Translations under genes and position numbers: made by a program | In this document: positions 32,937-44,175 of the stretch, in pieces | How positions within the stretch are numbered: position 1 is the first letter of the stretch | Layout: every line of letters begins with the position of its first letter | The notes under the pieces: model-generated | Told to the model about the DNA's origin: nothing | What the model saw: only the letters and a program-made list of their open reading frames with translations | Databases searched by the model: none | NCBI GenBank assembly: GCA_002914845.1 | Contig: JXTC01000346.1 | Coordinates: 151,766-215,765 of the forward strand | Direction: 5' to 3' | Length of the DNA: 64,000 bases | Source of the DNA: Trema orientale | Taxonomy: Eukaryota > Streptophyta > Magnoliopsida > Rosales > Cannabaceae

Positions 32937-34108
32937 ATCTTCCGCATCCAAGACTCAAAATGGACGTCCTAGATCACTTTTTCAGGAATTAAAGGCCAAG
33001 ATTAGACCTTACTTTAAGTGTGCAAGAGCCTCTTGGATAAAAAATTCTACTTTTGGAGGTGAAAGCACACATTCCAAGATAGATCGCTTAGTTCGTTATT
33101 TTTCCCTTGGTGAGAAAATTCCAAGGAGAGATTCTTGGAGAGAAAATACCAAAAAAATATTGTAATTCTCATTTTAATTTCTAATTTTAAGAGAGAAAAC
33201 TCATAGTAGAAGTTTGAGAGCAATTCATTGGAGCTTATTGTACCAATTATTGGAGGATTTCAACTCTCAATTTTGGGGGAGCATCAATCCACAACTAGTT
33301 TCATTCTCAATTTTCTTCTCCTTCTTTGATTGTTATTATTTTTCAATGGGTTTATATATGGATTTGATTGTTCTTTTTTATTTCTATCATGAGCTAAAAT
33401 CTCTCTTGTCTAGAATTGATATGTGAACCAACCTTGTAATATTGTGTTTGTTTATCTCTTATTTCAACATCTAATTATCTAAATTGTTGGTTTCTTTATC
33501 TTGTGTTTAATGATACTAGTTACTTAGTCAATAACTAGAGTGAACTTTGGAAATGCATGATAGAGTAGAAACTAAGTTGTGTATTTAGCCTTAGATAGAG
33601 AGACATACATTTAATTAGGATAGGAATATACCTAATTAGTCTGTGTAACCACTAGGGATGTTTGCTTTTAATGATTTCATTCAATTTTTATTCTCATAGG
33701 AATATAGTGGGTTGGGTTGAGCGGAAATACTTCCATGACAACGAAAGAAGCTTGCAAATACATTAGCAGATCCGGTTAACAACAATTCGGTTAAATTAAT
33801 TTTGGGGAAAGAGGTGTAAATAGCACAATAGGAAGGGTTGTGTAGCTAGCAATTCTAGGTTTTGTTTCCTATTGAATTTGAACCTATTTCACTTGCTATT
33901 CCTAGTTGTTATTTTAATTCATTTGCTGATTTATATGTCTTGAATATACATTTTTTTGGGATAATCTTAGAATCATTACAATTTTAGTAATTAGCATAGA
34001 AGTAGTAGCAATCTCCGAGGGACGATACTCATCTCATCATTTTATTACTTGTAACTGGCATTGTTTACTTGCAATTTGGTGGTATTTAACAAACCCACAA
34101 CAAGTTTT

Positions 34109-34126
34109 TGGCGCCGTTGTCGGGGA
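34109..34126 (+). other. Primer-binding site, Asp-tRNA type
   Basis: TGGCGCCGTTGTCGGGGA, close to the TGGCGCCGTTGCCGGGGA site used by Athila/Tat elements (family knowledge), a few bases after the LTR. One base differs. Confidence 0.85.
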
Positions 34127-34221
34127 TTGTGGTGCTATATCTTTGCTAATATTAATACTAAGTGGTTCTAATTTTAGTTCAAACTTTTTATTTTTGATTT
34201 TAGGTACTTTTTTATTCTTGC

Positions 34222-34740
34222 ATGCGAAGATCGCAAAGCTTGGAACTTATACCTCTTGATCCGAAAATTGAGAGAACTCTTAGAAGACTTCGTAAAGAGA
34301 GGGTTCAAGCTTCATCTAGTGGTGCTAATATGGCCGATCAAGGGCAAAATATTGGAGAGCAACCAAATGGGGGTGAACCAAGGGTGTTGAGAGATTATGC
34401 CGTGCCATTAATGGATGTTGTCCACTCTAGTATTCGGAGGCCAACCGTGCAAGCTAACAACTTCGAAATCAAGCCAGCAATCATCCAAATAATCCAAACC
34501 TTGGTTCAATTTGGAGGTTCACCCCATGACGATCCTAACTCCCACATTGTGAATTTCTTGGAGATTTGTGACACTTTCAAGCACAATGGAGTTAGTGATA
34601 ATGCTATATGTCTTAGGCTATTTCCTTTCTCACTCCTAGATAAGGGAAAGAGTTGGTTGTGCTCTCTATCATCGGGCTCCATTACAACGTGGAAAGATCA
34701 TGCCCAAAGCTTTTGTAAGTCATTTTTATTAATTAAATAA
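34222..34740 (+). pseudogene. Athila/Tat-like gag, N-terminal 172 codons, truncated
   Basis: Start of the capsid polyprotein. The sequence shows the family's N-terminal LDPKIERTLRRLR motif (about residues 11-23) and the capsid motif CLRLFPFSLLDKGKSWLCSL with GSITTWKDHAQSF (about 128-165). The homologous minus-strand gag at 62549-63467 continues where this one stops. After residue 165 the expected SKFFP sequence is lost and the frame runs into AT-rich sequence, the junction with a copia LTR fragment. The frame is open up to that point, so the loss is by insertion or truncation, not point decay. The ATG at 34222 fits the leader length after the primer site. Confidence 0.85.
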
Positions 34741-36135
34741 AATTTCTATTAATCAAAATTGAATAATTGACTTAATAAACGTCAAATTTGTACCAACGAG
34801 CAGTTCCAAAGCATTTCATTCCAAATTATCTTAAAACATAATAAGAGTTAATAATCATAAGTACTTTAAAATCAAAACTTGAAATAGTATGCAGTCACGA
34901 TAATAATATAATTGAAAATGCTACGTGATCACATTATTATTGACTCTTTAATTACGTGAGGAATTGGGTATCGTTGGGAAATTCGAGATATTACATATAT
35001 AAACTAGCAGATAACTCACTTCTTCAAGGAAGAGTGTTTCACTTTCAATCTGTTTCCCAATTTTCGTTATTTAATTATCAGATAATTAGATATTTTTAAA
35101 TTCAAAATTTAAACAAATTAGAAAATTTATCTCTCCATGAATTTAAATTAATTAATTAAGTAATAACAGTTATTAATTACATATAGATAAACTATTTATC
35201 TAGACAAGTGTGCAGTAATAGAAATAATGTAATATCCAGTATAGTGTTTATAAGTGGTAGAATTGGGGACCTATGGACCTGCAATTCGAGCTCCAATAAA
35301 TTTTGAAAATTAATTAAACTCTTTAATTAATTTTTTTAATTTATTAATTCTAGTATTATTCCACTAAAAATCTAGAATTGCACTTTTGAAATTACAAAAT
35401 TAATTTTGCTTAGAAAATAACGAGTAGTCCATTGATTTAATCATTACATGTTATTCAATCCTCCATAGACGATTCATAACCGAAGTTAGGTCAATTTACG
35501 TTTATCTCTCTAATTATATCTATATCCTTGTGTTCCGTTGATTCTCCAATAAACAATTAATTTATAAGTCTTTTATAAATTGAGCACTCAAATTGTTCAA
35601 GTCCTGAATTATTACAAAAGGGAATCTTCTTTCTAGCTTCCTTCGGGAATGAATGGATTCCCTATCGCTACAGTCCTAACTACTTATCTCATCATGCTCC
35701 CAAGATACAAATGTTTCTGTCTGTTTAGGAAATAAACCTTTAACAAGTATGTTAAAGAATATAATACTACAAAAATGAGTCTATAACTACTCAGGATTAA
35801 TATTGATTTACATATGATTATCTTACGACATTAATTGAACTCTCAACAGTCAACAGAATTTATGTGAGATTCAAATCACATTTGGTCTAGTCTTACATAA
35901 TCAAATTATATAAGGTACATCCATTGTGATGTCAACTCATCAATAGTCCAGATAGGAATACTACATTCTCAATGTTAATGAACAGTACTAATAATATTTA
36001 ATTAAAAGTCACATAATTTAATTAATTATTATCTATTATGATTAGTTTATTACCCATAAATTTAATCCTCATGCATATAACACTTATATACTAAATTTGT
36101 GGTCACATAAATAAACTAGGAATAATTTTGTTTTA
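34741..36135 (-). mobile_element. Copia LTR fragment, inverted
   Basis: The reverse complement matches the copia LTR at 27497-28243. Examples are CACAAATTTAGTATATAAGTG (reverse complement at about 36080-36100), GACTGTTGA (about 35848) and AAAGGTTTATTTCCTAAACAG (about 35728-35748). The first ~120 bp of the LTR are missing at the right end. It interrupts the gag at 34222-34740. Non-coding. Confidence 0.75.
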
Positions 36136-37688
36136 CGTGCTTGACTATGGATTATTGATTATAAGACTCAGATTTGGTGAAGTGGTTACATCTATGATGT
36201 CCTTGGGTATGTGCACTTTTAATTCTTAATTAATGAAGGAGATTAAGCAATAAAATTGTGAGATACTTAGTTGGAACTTGTGATATTGTTAATTGTTTAG
36301 TTTCTAGTACTTTTTGTAAGTATTCTCTATTTCTTTAGTGACGGTGGAAATTAATTAATATAATCATTTTGTTCACACGCTCATATATGAAAATGGTAAC
36401 ATTTATGACTAAAGGGAATGAGAAACTTGACTGATGAACATGTAGCGATTATTTTAAATTATTTGATTACTAAGGCATGCTTATACATGTTATTTATATA
36501 AACCATAAAAGTTGATGTCATGGCTAAAATCTTAACTATTCTCTTCTGCCATTAGTATGTATGATTATGATTTCTTTCAAGAAATCTAAGCATGTTGTCT
36601 ATTATGTGTATGACTAAGCTTTTATTATCTTTCTATTTAAGGAAAACATGTATTTTCTTGTACTGAATCTTAAGATTTTTAAGAAAAAAAATATTGTAGT
36701 TTTGCATTGTTAGTGATCAAAAGAACTTGTTATTAGTTTAATGTTAGAGACACGTCAACTGTACCTAGAGCAAAGAGCATTTCACAAGAAAACACAAAGA
36801 AGTCCTAAATCGAGGTAAGTAATGTTACACCTGCAATGTAAGAAATTCTCCATTTCTGTGAATCTGTGGAATCTGTGAATATGTATACATATGTATTTGA
36901 CATTCTTCTTTGCATGAGACATGAACATGTGATGTATTTATATTGTCTGAATAAGGTATGGCGGACCAGTGCCCAAGTATAAGATATGGTTCTTTCGGGG
37001 ACACTCTAGTTCCTTCGAGAATATTCTGGTCCTTTCGGGGATACTATGGTTCCCTTAGGAACACTCTGACGGTGGTATGAGGTGGACCTCTACTGTACAC
37101 ATCTGGGGCTCAAGACCTCCATATAGCTCATGATATGTTATATGTTCTCTGAGTGGCTCATTATGCGATTCACGGTCTTGTCAGGCAATACAATATACAC
37201 AAGGATCCCAATCATATTCTCTGTCATGTGCACTCTACATCAGCATGCCTTACTGAGTTTCATACTCACCCATATTCTTACATCGCAGAGGGTACTGCTG
37301 ATGTTTGAGATTAGAAGAGGAGCGCCTGCTTTCTGACTGCGGCTTGTGTATATGAGCATTTTGACATTGTAGTTTTCTGACAGAGGGTTTTGTACCAATT
37401 TTGAGTGTGTGTGTATTATGTATAGTTAGAAGAGGTCCACTTTGTGAGTATGTATATATGTATAAATTATACTATATGTAAATATGAGTGGAGTTTTTCT
37501 TTGTCTCTCAAAAAAATTGAAAAAGTTTTAATTATCTATTATTTTGTTATAAAAAATCTCTTTCTAGGAAGTAAAAAGTTTTAATTTTCCCTTATTTTAT
37601 CAGTTCTAAGTCGAGTAGCATCTCCCGATTACACTAAATATTTATACAAATATCGTTACGTACGTGTGTGGAATAGGGGGATGTTACA
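36136..37688 (+). mobile_element. Chromovirus-type LTR, 3' portion
   Basis: Ends GGGGGATGTTACA at 37688, followed by a Met-tRNA-type primer site (GGTATCAGAGC, 37693-37703) and a short leader with ATGTCGGGAAAGAAAG, the layout of the Tekay element at 54731. It contains four ~20-bp tandem units (36988-37068). The 5' part of the LTR is missing and nothing coding follows, because an inverted LTR fragment starts at about 37812. The ORF at 37130-37336 is not supported. Confidence 0.72.
36988..37068. repeat. 20-bp tandem repeat, 4 units
   Basis: Units GGTTCTTTCGGGGACACTCT, GTTCCTTCGAGAATATTCTG, GTCCTTTCGGGGATACTATG and GTTCCCTTAGGAACACTCTG follow one another with no spacer apart from one base. Confidence 0.85.
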
Positions 37689-37811
37689 GTAGGTATCAGA
37701 GCTTATATTTTAAAATAATTCTGAAGACCACTTATGTATACATGTCGGGAAAGAAAGGAAGTCTCACTCCTCTGTAAGTGTTTGATATGTATTTTGATAT
37801 CTATTATAAAT

Positions 37812-38302
37812 TTTTAACAAGCTAGCTTAGTGCAATAAAATATAAATCAGTGTCCTAAATGCCACCTCATGCTTACCTGGGGCCGAAAAATAAAATGCTA
37901 TAAATGAGTTCTAGACATTGAATTAAAGCTATTTGACGTGTTAAACGTACAGTGAATTCGGCTCCGAAAAGCATGAAAAATACATTTTACCGAAAAACTA
38001 CCATTTGGCCAAGTTATCAACAAACTTGATTTTAATGCATGTGCACATTGTATTGCATTCATGAATATATATATTCTTTGTTCTTTTCACACACCAAGCT
38101 ATATTTCTAGGGGTACTAAGCCTTTACACTGCATGGAGCACTTCGACAAACATTAGTAAAATAATACAGATTAAAAGCATTTAACAATAAAGAATGAGCA
38201 ATTTTACCATAAAAATGATACTAGTTGCTTGATATGATTATTATGCAATATGAACATATTTATTATTGGCTTATTATGCATGTAAGAATCTTGGGTGTCA
38301 CA
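37812..38302 (-). mobile_element. Chromovirus LTR 5' portion, inverted
   Basis: The minus strand begins TGTGACACCCAAGATTCTTA at 38302 and matches the first ~500 bp of the Tekay LTR at 51774, including GGCTTAATTTAATGTCTAG- and GTCGGCTCCAGGTAAG-like segments and the word AAGCTAGCTTA. It is truncated at about 37812 against the plus-strand LTR leader. It comes from a different copy than 36136-37688. Confidence 0.75.
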
Positions 38303-39508
38303 TTCTTGACTCAGATTACAATATTTATCCTTCAACAAGTAGCTATGCCCTCAATTTTTGATTTGATTTGATTTTTTTTTTAAAACCAATGAGGGTATAG
38401 CATTTTTCGAATACACAAGAATTCTTCACAATATCCAACATTAGGCCCCTTTTTTTTTCACAGGAGCATCACAATTGCCATAACTATTTTCACATGTGCT
38501 CAAGGTGTAAAGTGAAGTATTGGAAAATATTTAGAAGATAGGTTCAAAGTATGGGAGTCAAAGAAAATGTCTTTAAGCTCAATGGGGTTAACTAAGGTTT
38601 TTCAACATCACGAGTTTGCTAGAAAGGCTCAATCGATCCAAAGGTGGCCTAAATCATATCTTTAGCGATGCATAGTCTAGGATTTCGCCTCAAATGGTTT
38701 TCAAACAAGTTTTAGAGATCTTTGAGAATCCTAAATAATTGTTTAATTCGTATAAATATTCTCTAGTTTTAAAGTAGAAGGAAAATGAGCATGACTATGT
38801 GCATAGGCATACCTGAATCTCAAGAAGAATAAGACTAACAATAGAGTCAAGCACACAGAAGAAGTCAATATTTAACATTTTTGAAGAGCTATATTTAATT
38901 CAATCAGGTTCTTATCATCAGCCCCAAGCAATCTATTCAAATTAACAAAAGAAATTTTTTTTTTCGCTTTTTCTCTTTGTAAATAGAAAATAAAAGAGAA
39001 CTAAAAAAAAGTAAATACTCCCCCAAACTAAAAGTGGATATGGCAAATTAAATAAGAGTGAAGGAAAGAGGACTTACCTAAAGGAAGACATCATTCGTCT
39101 TCCTCATTGTCATCATCCTGGGGGTAGGGACCTGATTGGTGTGGAGGAAAAATGGGACGAGCAGGAAAGGTGATGCCACTGGGTCCCGAATTAAGCACAC
39201 AGTTAGAGAACATCTGGATCAAAGTATTGTTGAATTCCACTTGATAGTTGAATTGCTGGTCATCGCGTTCTAGGAATTGATTAAACTGATGTGGAAAGTT
39301 TCCTTGCCATTGGTTTTGAGCTTGGATGTCTCATTGCATTTGGGCCATCTGTTCCTTCATGTCCTCAATCTAATTTGTCAAATCTCTAGTGGTTCATCTA
39401 GGCACCGATGTTGTGTAGGAGTGTATGACGAGCTTCCTACTTCGTGGCTTGGTGGTGTGTTAGGCTAAGCTGCATCTTGCTTGAATTTGGTGGTGACAAA
39501 TTGTGTTG
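38303..39508 (-). mobile_element. 3' non-coding part of the minus-strand Athila-like element
   Basis: Follows the extra ORF on the minus strand. A polypurine-like TTTGGGGGAGTATTT (minus strand, about 39014-39028) resembles the tract before Athila/Tat 3' LTRs. A diverged coding trace of the extra ORF continues to about 39110 with many stops. The left part (38303-38990) may be 3' LTR but its end cannot be fixed. ORFs at 39277-39674 on the plus strand are antisense. Confidence 0.5.
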
Positions 39509-40231
39509 TCAATACACACTTTGGGTGTACAATTTCCTTTGTAGGTGCTGTACTAATGCCTTGTGCCTGACAGAGCCCATAAATAAGGGATGGATGAGCA
39601 AGGCCACCGGAGGTGACTCAGCTAATGGGATAATGCGTCCCACATCTATGGACCAACCCTTCAAAATGGCATAGTTGAGGATGGCTCTCTCCTTTTTGAC
39701 TTCACTGTAATTGTTGGAGGGGAGTAATTTTGCTGAAATGAAGTAATTCCAGGCTTTGGCTTCCAATTCCAATCCAGCTCCGGGGAAGTTAATAACGTCT
39801 ATTTGGAATGTCTTCCATTTAGTTCTAGGTTTTGCCAAAAAGTGGATGATATCTTTAGTATCAACTCCCTCATCTTGAAATTTCGAATAATCATCATCAT
39901 CAATATCAGGAAGGTTATAATACCGATTGATGGTTGAACGATCAGATGGTACCCATTTGCCTCGTACAAAAGCTTTCAAGTTACGGTGCTCCTTAGCATT
40001 CGCATAGAATTCTCTCACAATAGGTACTAGAGCGGGTTATGGTTGTTTTGTAAATTCTTCCCAACGTCTTCGCTCTATCATATCCTCAAAATAGACAATA
40101 CCAAATTCTCAAACACAGTTCTTATGTACAACCGATGTTTTGTAGCGTTGCTTAGCCTCCACACTAAAATATTTGCTTGAATCAAAAGTTCCAGAGGAAG
40201 AAGAAGAACCTTTTCGTCTTTTGGAAGCCAT
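39509..40231 (-). pseudogene. Extra ORF downstream of pol, putative plant transposon protein domain
   Basis: A single frame of 241 codons from ATG at 40231 to the stop at 39511-39509, with only two nonsense codons (TGA at 40111-40109, TAA at 40039-40037). It begins MASKRRKGSSSSSG and carries VREFYANAKEHRNLKAFVRGK, INRYYNLPDIDDDDY and AWNYFISAKLLP, the pattern of the domain annotated as putative plant transposon protein and often found after integrase in Athila/Tat elements. Function is unknown. It lies about 1.1 kb beyond the integrase tail. A GC motif array and a TATA-like CATAAAAG lie upstream (40875-41102), raising the possibility of a separate promoter. A GTAAGT donor-like site is present near 40640. 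Confidence 0.78.
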
Positions 40232-40894
40232 GGCCAAGCTTATCACAAATTAATCACCACAAAAAAAAACTCAGCACCCTAAAACTGACCACAAGAATCA
40301 ACGCTCTCACTCTTTTTTTTTTTTGGTCTTTTTTTTTTTTGGGAAAACTTGAGACTAGAAGTCCTATGGATCAATTCTTCTCAAAGCTAGAACATGAGAC
40401 AAACCCTGGAACCCAATCAAAATATACTTCAAAAAAAAGTTCAAGTTTTCTTGGTCATTTTGTCGAACACATTGTAGGCATGAATTTTTCCTACAAGTTC
40501 CAACTTCATTCTCTTATGGAACTAGCCCCAAAGTGAGTCCCAAAGTGAATACAAACCCATAAACAACAATCACACTATCTTCATATCCCCCAAAATTGGA
40601 TAATTAGCTCAAGAAAAGATAAAGTGTGACTTACTTGGAACAATAAGGATGGTGACTTTTCAAGAACAAGAGTGGACTTCAATCTCCAAGTATCTATCCA
40701 ATATGATGAGGATAGGTGTAAAGAAGATTTGAAGAATGATTATGAAAAGTGAAATGTTTGGTGAGAAAAATAGATGTTGAAAGGAAAGGTTAAGGATAGG
40801 AGTAAGGTGCTAAAACAACTAAGGTGTTCATAGGAAGGAGAGAGTGAAGAGAATGGGTTTAACGGACTTGCTTTCTTTTATGGGGAGCAACATG

Positions 40895-41102
40895 AGCACT
40901 GCAGCGCTCTCTTAAGGGCGCTGCGGCGCTTGATTTTATTTTATTTTTCAAATTTTTTTTTCAATATTTTTTTTTAAATTGGGAGAAATTTAGGGGAAGG
41001 AAATGTTGCGGCGCTTCAAGTGTAGTGCTGCGGCGCTAATGGTTCTAGAACTTTTCCAGAACCTGCAGCGCCGTGATGCTATGAATAGAGCGCTGCAGTG
41101 TT
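40895..41102. repeat. GC palindrome array upstream of the extra ORF, 6 units
   Basis: Fourteen-bp units such as GGCGCTGCGGCGCT start at 40895, 40917, 41002, 41024, 41059 and 41089; spacings include 22, 22 and 30 bp. This is the same motif as at 23825-23942 and 32779-32936, here outside an LTR. Confidence 0.82.
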
Positions 41103-41305
41103 CTAGACTAATGCCATAATTTTCATTGTTTTGACCTTTTTTATAACAAACACTCCCACAAAATGCACAAAATTATCCCCTCCCAAACTCAAATGTAGTT
41201 CAACAAACAACAAAACAACAGAAAACAAAAGCGAAAAACATAACTTGGGCTGCCTCCTATCTAGCGCTTGGTTTAGTGTCCTCAGCCTGACTTTATTTGA
41301 CTTCC

Positions 41306-41633
41306 TCAACTCGGCTCTTCGAGAGGGAGCTTCCCCACATTCCTTACTCCTCCTCCGTCATAAAGCTTCAATCGTTGTTCATAGACCCAAAACACACGCC
41401 CGTCTTTCCCCTTTATGTCGACCATTCCCAAGGGAAACACATTCTCAATAACGAAGGGCCCTGACCATTTTGGCTTCAACTTGGGTGATAACAACTTCAA
41501 CTGAGACCTCAAAAGTCAAACTTTTGCCCTTGAACTAACACACACTTCACAATTTTCAGGTCATTGCAACATCTCTCATCCACCGGAACCTCTTGAATAT
41601 GCCTTCTAATCACATCAAGTCGGTTACATGGAC
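41306..41633 (-). pseudogene. Athila-like pol remnant: post-protease linker joined to integrase tail
   Basis: On the minus strand, 41633 to about 41515 encodes a short stretch with RLDVIRRHIQEVPVDE, which continues in frame from the protease piece at 50838-51773 once the copia and one target duplication are removed. It stops, and in another frame 41512-41306 encodes the C-terminal integrase tail (KLKPKWSGPFVIENVFPLG, EQRLKLY). RT, RNase H and the integrase core are absent between them. Since the copia target duplication shows both flanks were contiguous before insertion, the deletion predates the copia. Confidence 0.8.
41629..41633. repeat. Copia target-site duplication, left (TGGAC)
   Basis: Pairs with TGAAC at 50838-50842 with one mismatch. 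Host reading-frame continuity across the element supports it. Confidence 0.75.
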
Positions 41634-43272
41634 TGTTGGGAATATGCCCTAGAAAGCAGTTTCTTTGTTTGGAATTTTAAACAATGTTTATTAGATTTAA
41701 GTTTTATCTATTTGTAGTTAATAAATTCAATATTATGTCCCAATTATATACATGTGATGCTTATATCTTCTATTATGCAAATGTCTAAAAGTTTCTATGA
41801 CTAATAATGAGTAATAAGGAATTATTCGTGTGAAGTGTTCCTATGTGGGAGACTAAATTCTTTATTTTATTATGTCTAAATTAAAAGTTCACATTCTGCA
41901 AATAAAGATGGAATACTTTATTTTGCCATAAAATGTAGTGTTATCTATTTCAATGGGATTGATGAAGTCTCCAATCATCGAAGTGTCTGACTTCGGATAG
42001 AAACACTAGTGCATTATAAGAAAGTTATAAGTGCATTGAACTGGACCAAGTGAAAATAGAATTTGAGGTTAAGTGCCGTAACTCAATATTCTATCTTTCA
42101 CTAATCTAGCACTATCGCAAGATTACCTTATTCCTAATGATTGTCGAACTTGCTTTCATGAGTTTTACTTTTTTGACTTACTAAAGGACTAGTTCCGATT
42201 ATATGGTTCGAACTTTGGTATCTTAGAAGATAGGATTTGTGAATTGACGAGAATGCCCTTCATGATTTGGACACCATGCATCTAATGTCACTTTGAGTTT
42301 TTTCAAGGACTTGGATAAGAAAAAACCAGGTGCCAGGTATTCACTTTGTGAATTTGACTGTGTTTATATGGGCAGTTAGAAACATTGTAGTCAATTATTA
42401 TCCATTAGATGAAAAATGGCAACTCAAAGGTAAATATGGACTAGATGGGTAATACGGTAATTTCACCTCACTAGTACGGTATTGCATCGGGGGGTATATC
42501 TGCAGGTATAATATACGCTAAATAGATCAAGTTAATTAAGGTGTTAATTAGCTTCACAGAAAATATATGACATTTAGTCTAAGAGTGCAATATTGGGCCT
42601 ATAGTGGAGTGCCCCAATATTAATGGACAAGGCCCAGTTATAATTAAGAGTTAATTATGACTGTGGATAGTTGGGCCATTGGAGCTTAGACTATTTGGAT
42701 CTATAAGATCCCCTGTCTAGCTCACATATAGCCCAATAACTAATTGAATGGTCAGTTGAGCCCAATAAGCCCATTAGGGTTTACATCACTCTAATACTTA
42801 AGAGAAAAGTTCTCCTAAGCCTCTGTAACAGGAGCTACACGGCACCCTATGCACATAACTATGCTTTTCGTGTGACAGAGAGAAAAAGAGAGAGTGAGAG
42901 AGATGAGCCCCCTCGGGAGAAATCCCGTGTTCGTTCATGACCGCTGAGGAAGAGATACCCATAGCCGTAGACGTGTAGTCACGGAGATGGAAGAGCGTCT
43001 TCTGAATCGTCTGCTCATCTCTCATTGGGAATCAAGAAGGTGCCCACACACCAGATCATTCAACGGGTTCCAGAGAATAGACGTGAAGGCTCAATGGTTG
43101 TGAAGCTCTTCCAGGTTTTATCTAAACCAAAATCCATGAATTGATTTATATCAGATCAACGATCCTACGTTTATGTTTTGCAAAGTTTCAAGAAAAATTT
43201 TAAAATACCTATTCCACTGCGTTTTTGATTTGTTTACAAAACTACGGAAATTTGTTTCCAGAATTTCAAGCA
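41634..43272 (+). repeat. Copia 5' LTR
   Basis: 1639 bp, near-identical in layout to 49202-50837. A minus-strand ORF at 42798-43025 recurs in the other LTR only because the sequence is duplicated. Confidence 0.95.
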
Positions 43273-43274
43273 AT

Positions 43275-43287
43275 TGGTATCAAGAGC
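43275..43287 (+). other. Copia primer-binding site, Met-tRNA type
   Basis: TGGTATCAAGAGC, two bases after the LTR; the usual site is TGGTATCAGAGC, so one extra A is present. Confidence 0.75.
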
Positions 43288-43728
43288 AAAGGTTTTCGAT
43301 GATGTAGCATATCTTGTTCATGTTAATTCTATTTCGTTTGACGATCTTTGATTTCCCTGGTGATCCCTGTGGTTATGTTTGGTCTTGTTCATGTTTATGA
43401 GTATGCTCTATTATATATGATGATTGATTGATTTAATGAGTTTAAATGATAATCAATTAGATGTTACTATGAGTTTAAGATCATGTGTTTTTTGTTATTG
43501 ATTATGATTCTAGCATGTTCTTGATTTTCTATATTTTTACGTTATATGTTCCTGATAAAACTGTACGTAGAAAGTCGTCTGATCTTTAATTGTGGTATTA
43601 TTTTTGAGAAAAACTGTTTGACAATTAAGTTACGGATTTTTCCGGATTCGGAAAAGCTACGAGGCGGCGCATGGCTAAGAGTCGTGCGCGCTGCCCGTGT
43701 ATGCTGCGGCAGGGAGACTCGCTCGCTG

Positions 43729-44090
43729 GCCGCGCGGGTGGCAACCCGCGCATTGGCCGTGCAGGTGGCACCCCATGCGCCAGCCGCGCGGGCATTGCCC
43801 AACTCCCGTGGCTGCGCGGGGATTGTCTTGCTCCCGCAGCCGCGCGGGTAGCACCCCGTGCCCTAGCCGCATGGTTGTTGCTCCGCCTCTGTGGCCGCGC
43901 CGGCTTCGTCTTGCTCCTGTGGTCGCTTCATCCCGCTCACATAACCATGCAGGTGCCGTCTTGCATGTCAACCTCATGGGATTTGTTCCATGCATGGCAA
44001 TGCACGTGCTGTCTTGCCTAGTGGCCGCATGGGTACTTCACGAGCACGTGGACGCATGGGAATTGTCCCACGCGTGGCTGTGTGGTGCCC
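43729..44090. repeat. GC-rich 27-28 bp minisatellite
   Basis: GCCGCGCGGGT-like units start at 43729, 43756, 43783, 43811, 43839, 43866 and 43894, at intervals of 27-28 bp, then degenerate to about 44090. The block is strongly GC-rich within an otherwise AT-rich element. Several ORFs on both strands arise from this composition. Confidence 0.88.
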
Positions 44091-44175
44091 GAGGCAGTCG
44101 TCTTTTCGACGGATCTCGTTCCGGCGTTCTGTTCGGCATCTCGATGCCGTTGACGTCCGATTATCCATTGTAGAT

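Larger units (their letters stand above)
32546..34102 (+). mobile_element. Athila/Tat-like gypsy 5' LTR
   Basis: Begins TGATAACTCCATAAAAATGG and ends near ...AACCCACAACA just before an Asp-tRNA-type primer-binding site. The gag start follows at 34222, so this is a 5' LTR in plus orientation. It contains a terminal hairpin (32549-32570), a GC motif array (32779-32936) and a possible TATA (TTATATATGG, about 33351). The ORFs at 32573-33165 arise from the GC array and are not genes. The exact 3' end is ambiguous between 34099 and 34102. Confidence 0.82.

Noticed and set aside
32573..33165. ORFs rich in the pattern SGTA(M/L)PASGTA on both strands
   Set aside because: These are translations of the 21-bp GC motif array inside an LTR.
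37130..37336. 68-codon ORF in the chromovirus LTR fragment
   Set aside because: Non-coding LTR context and no conserved counterpart.
42798..43025. Conserved minus-strand ORF also present at 50363-50629
   Set aside because: Both lie in the two LTRs of one copia, so the similarity reflects LTR duplication, not coding constraint.
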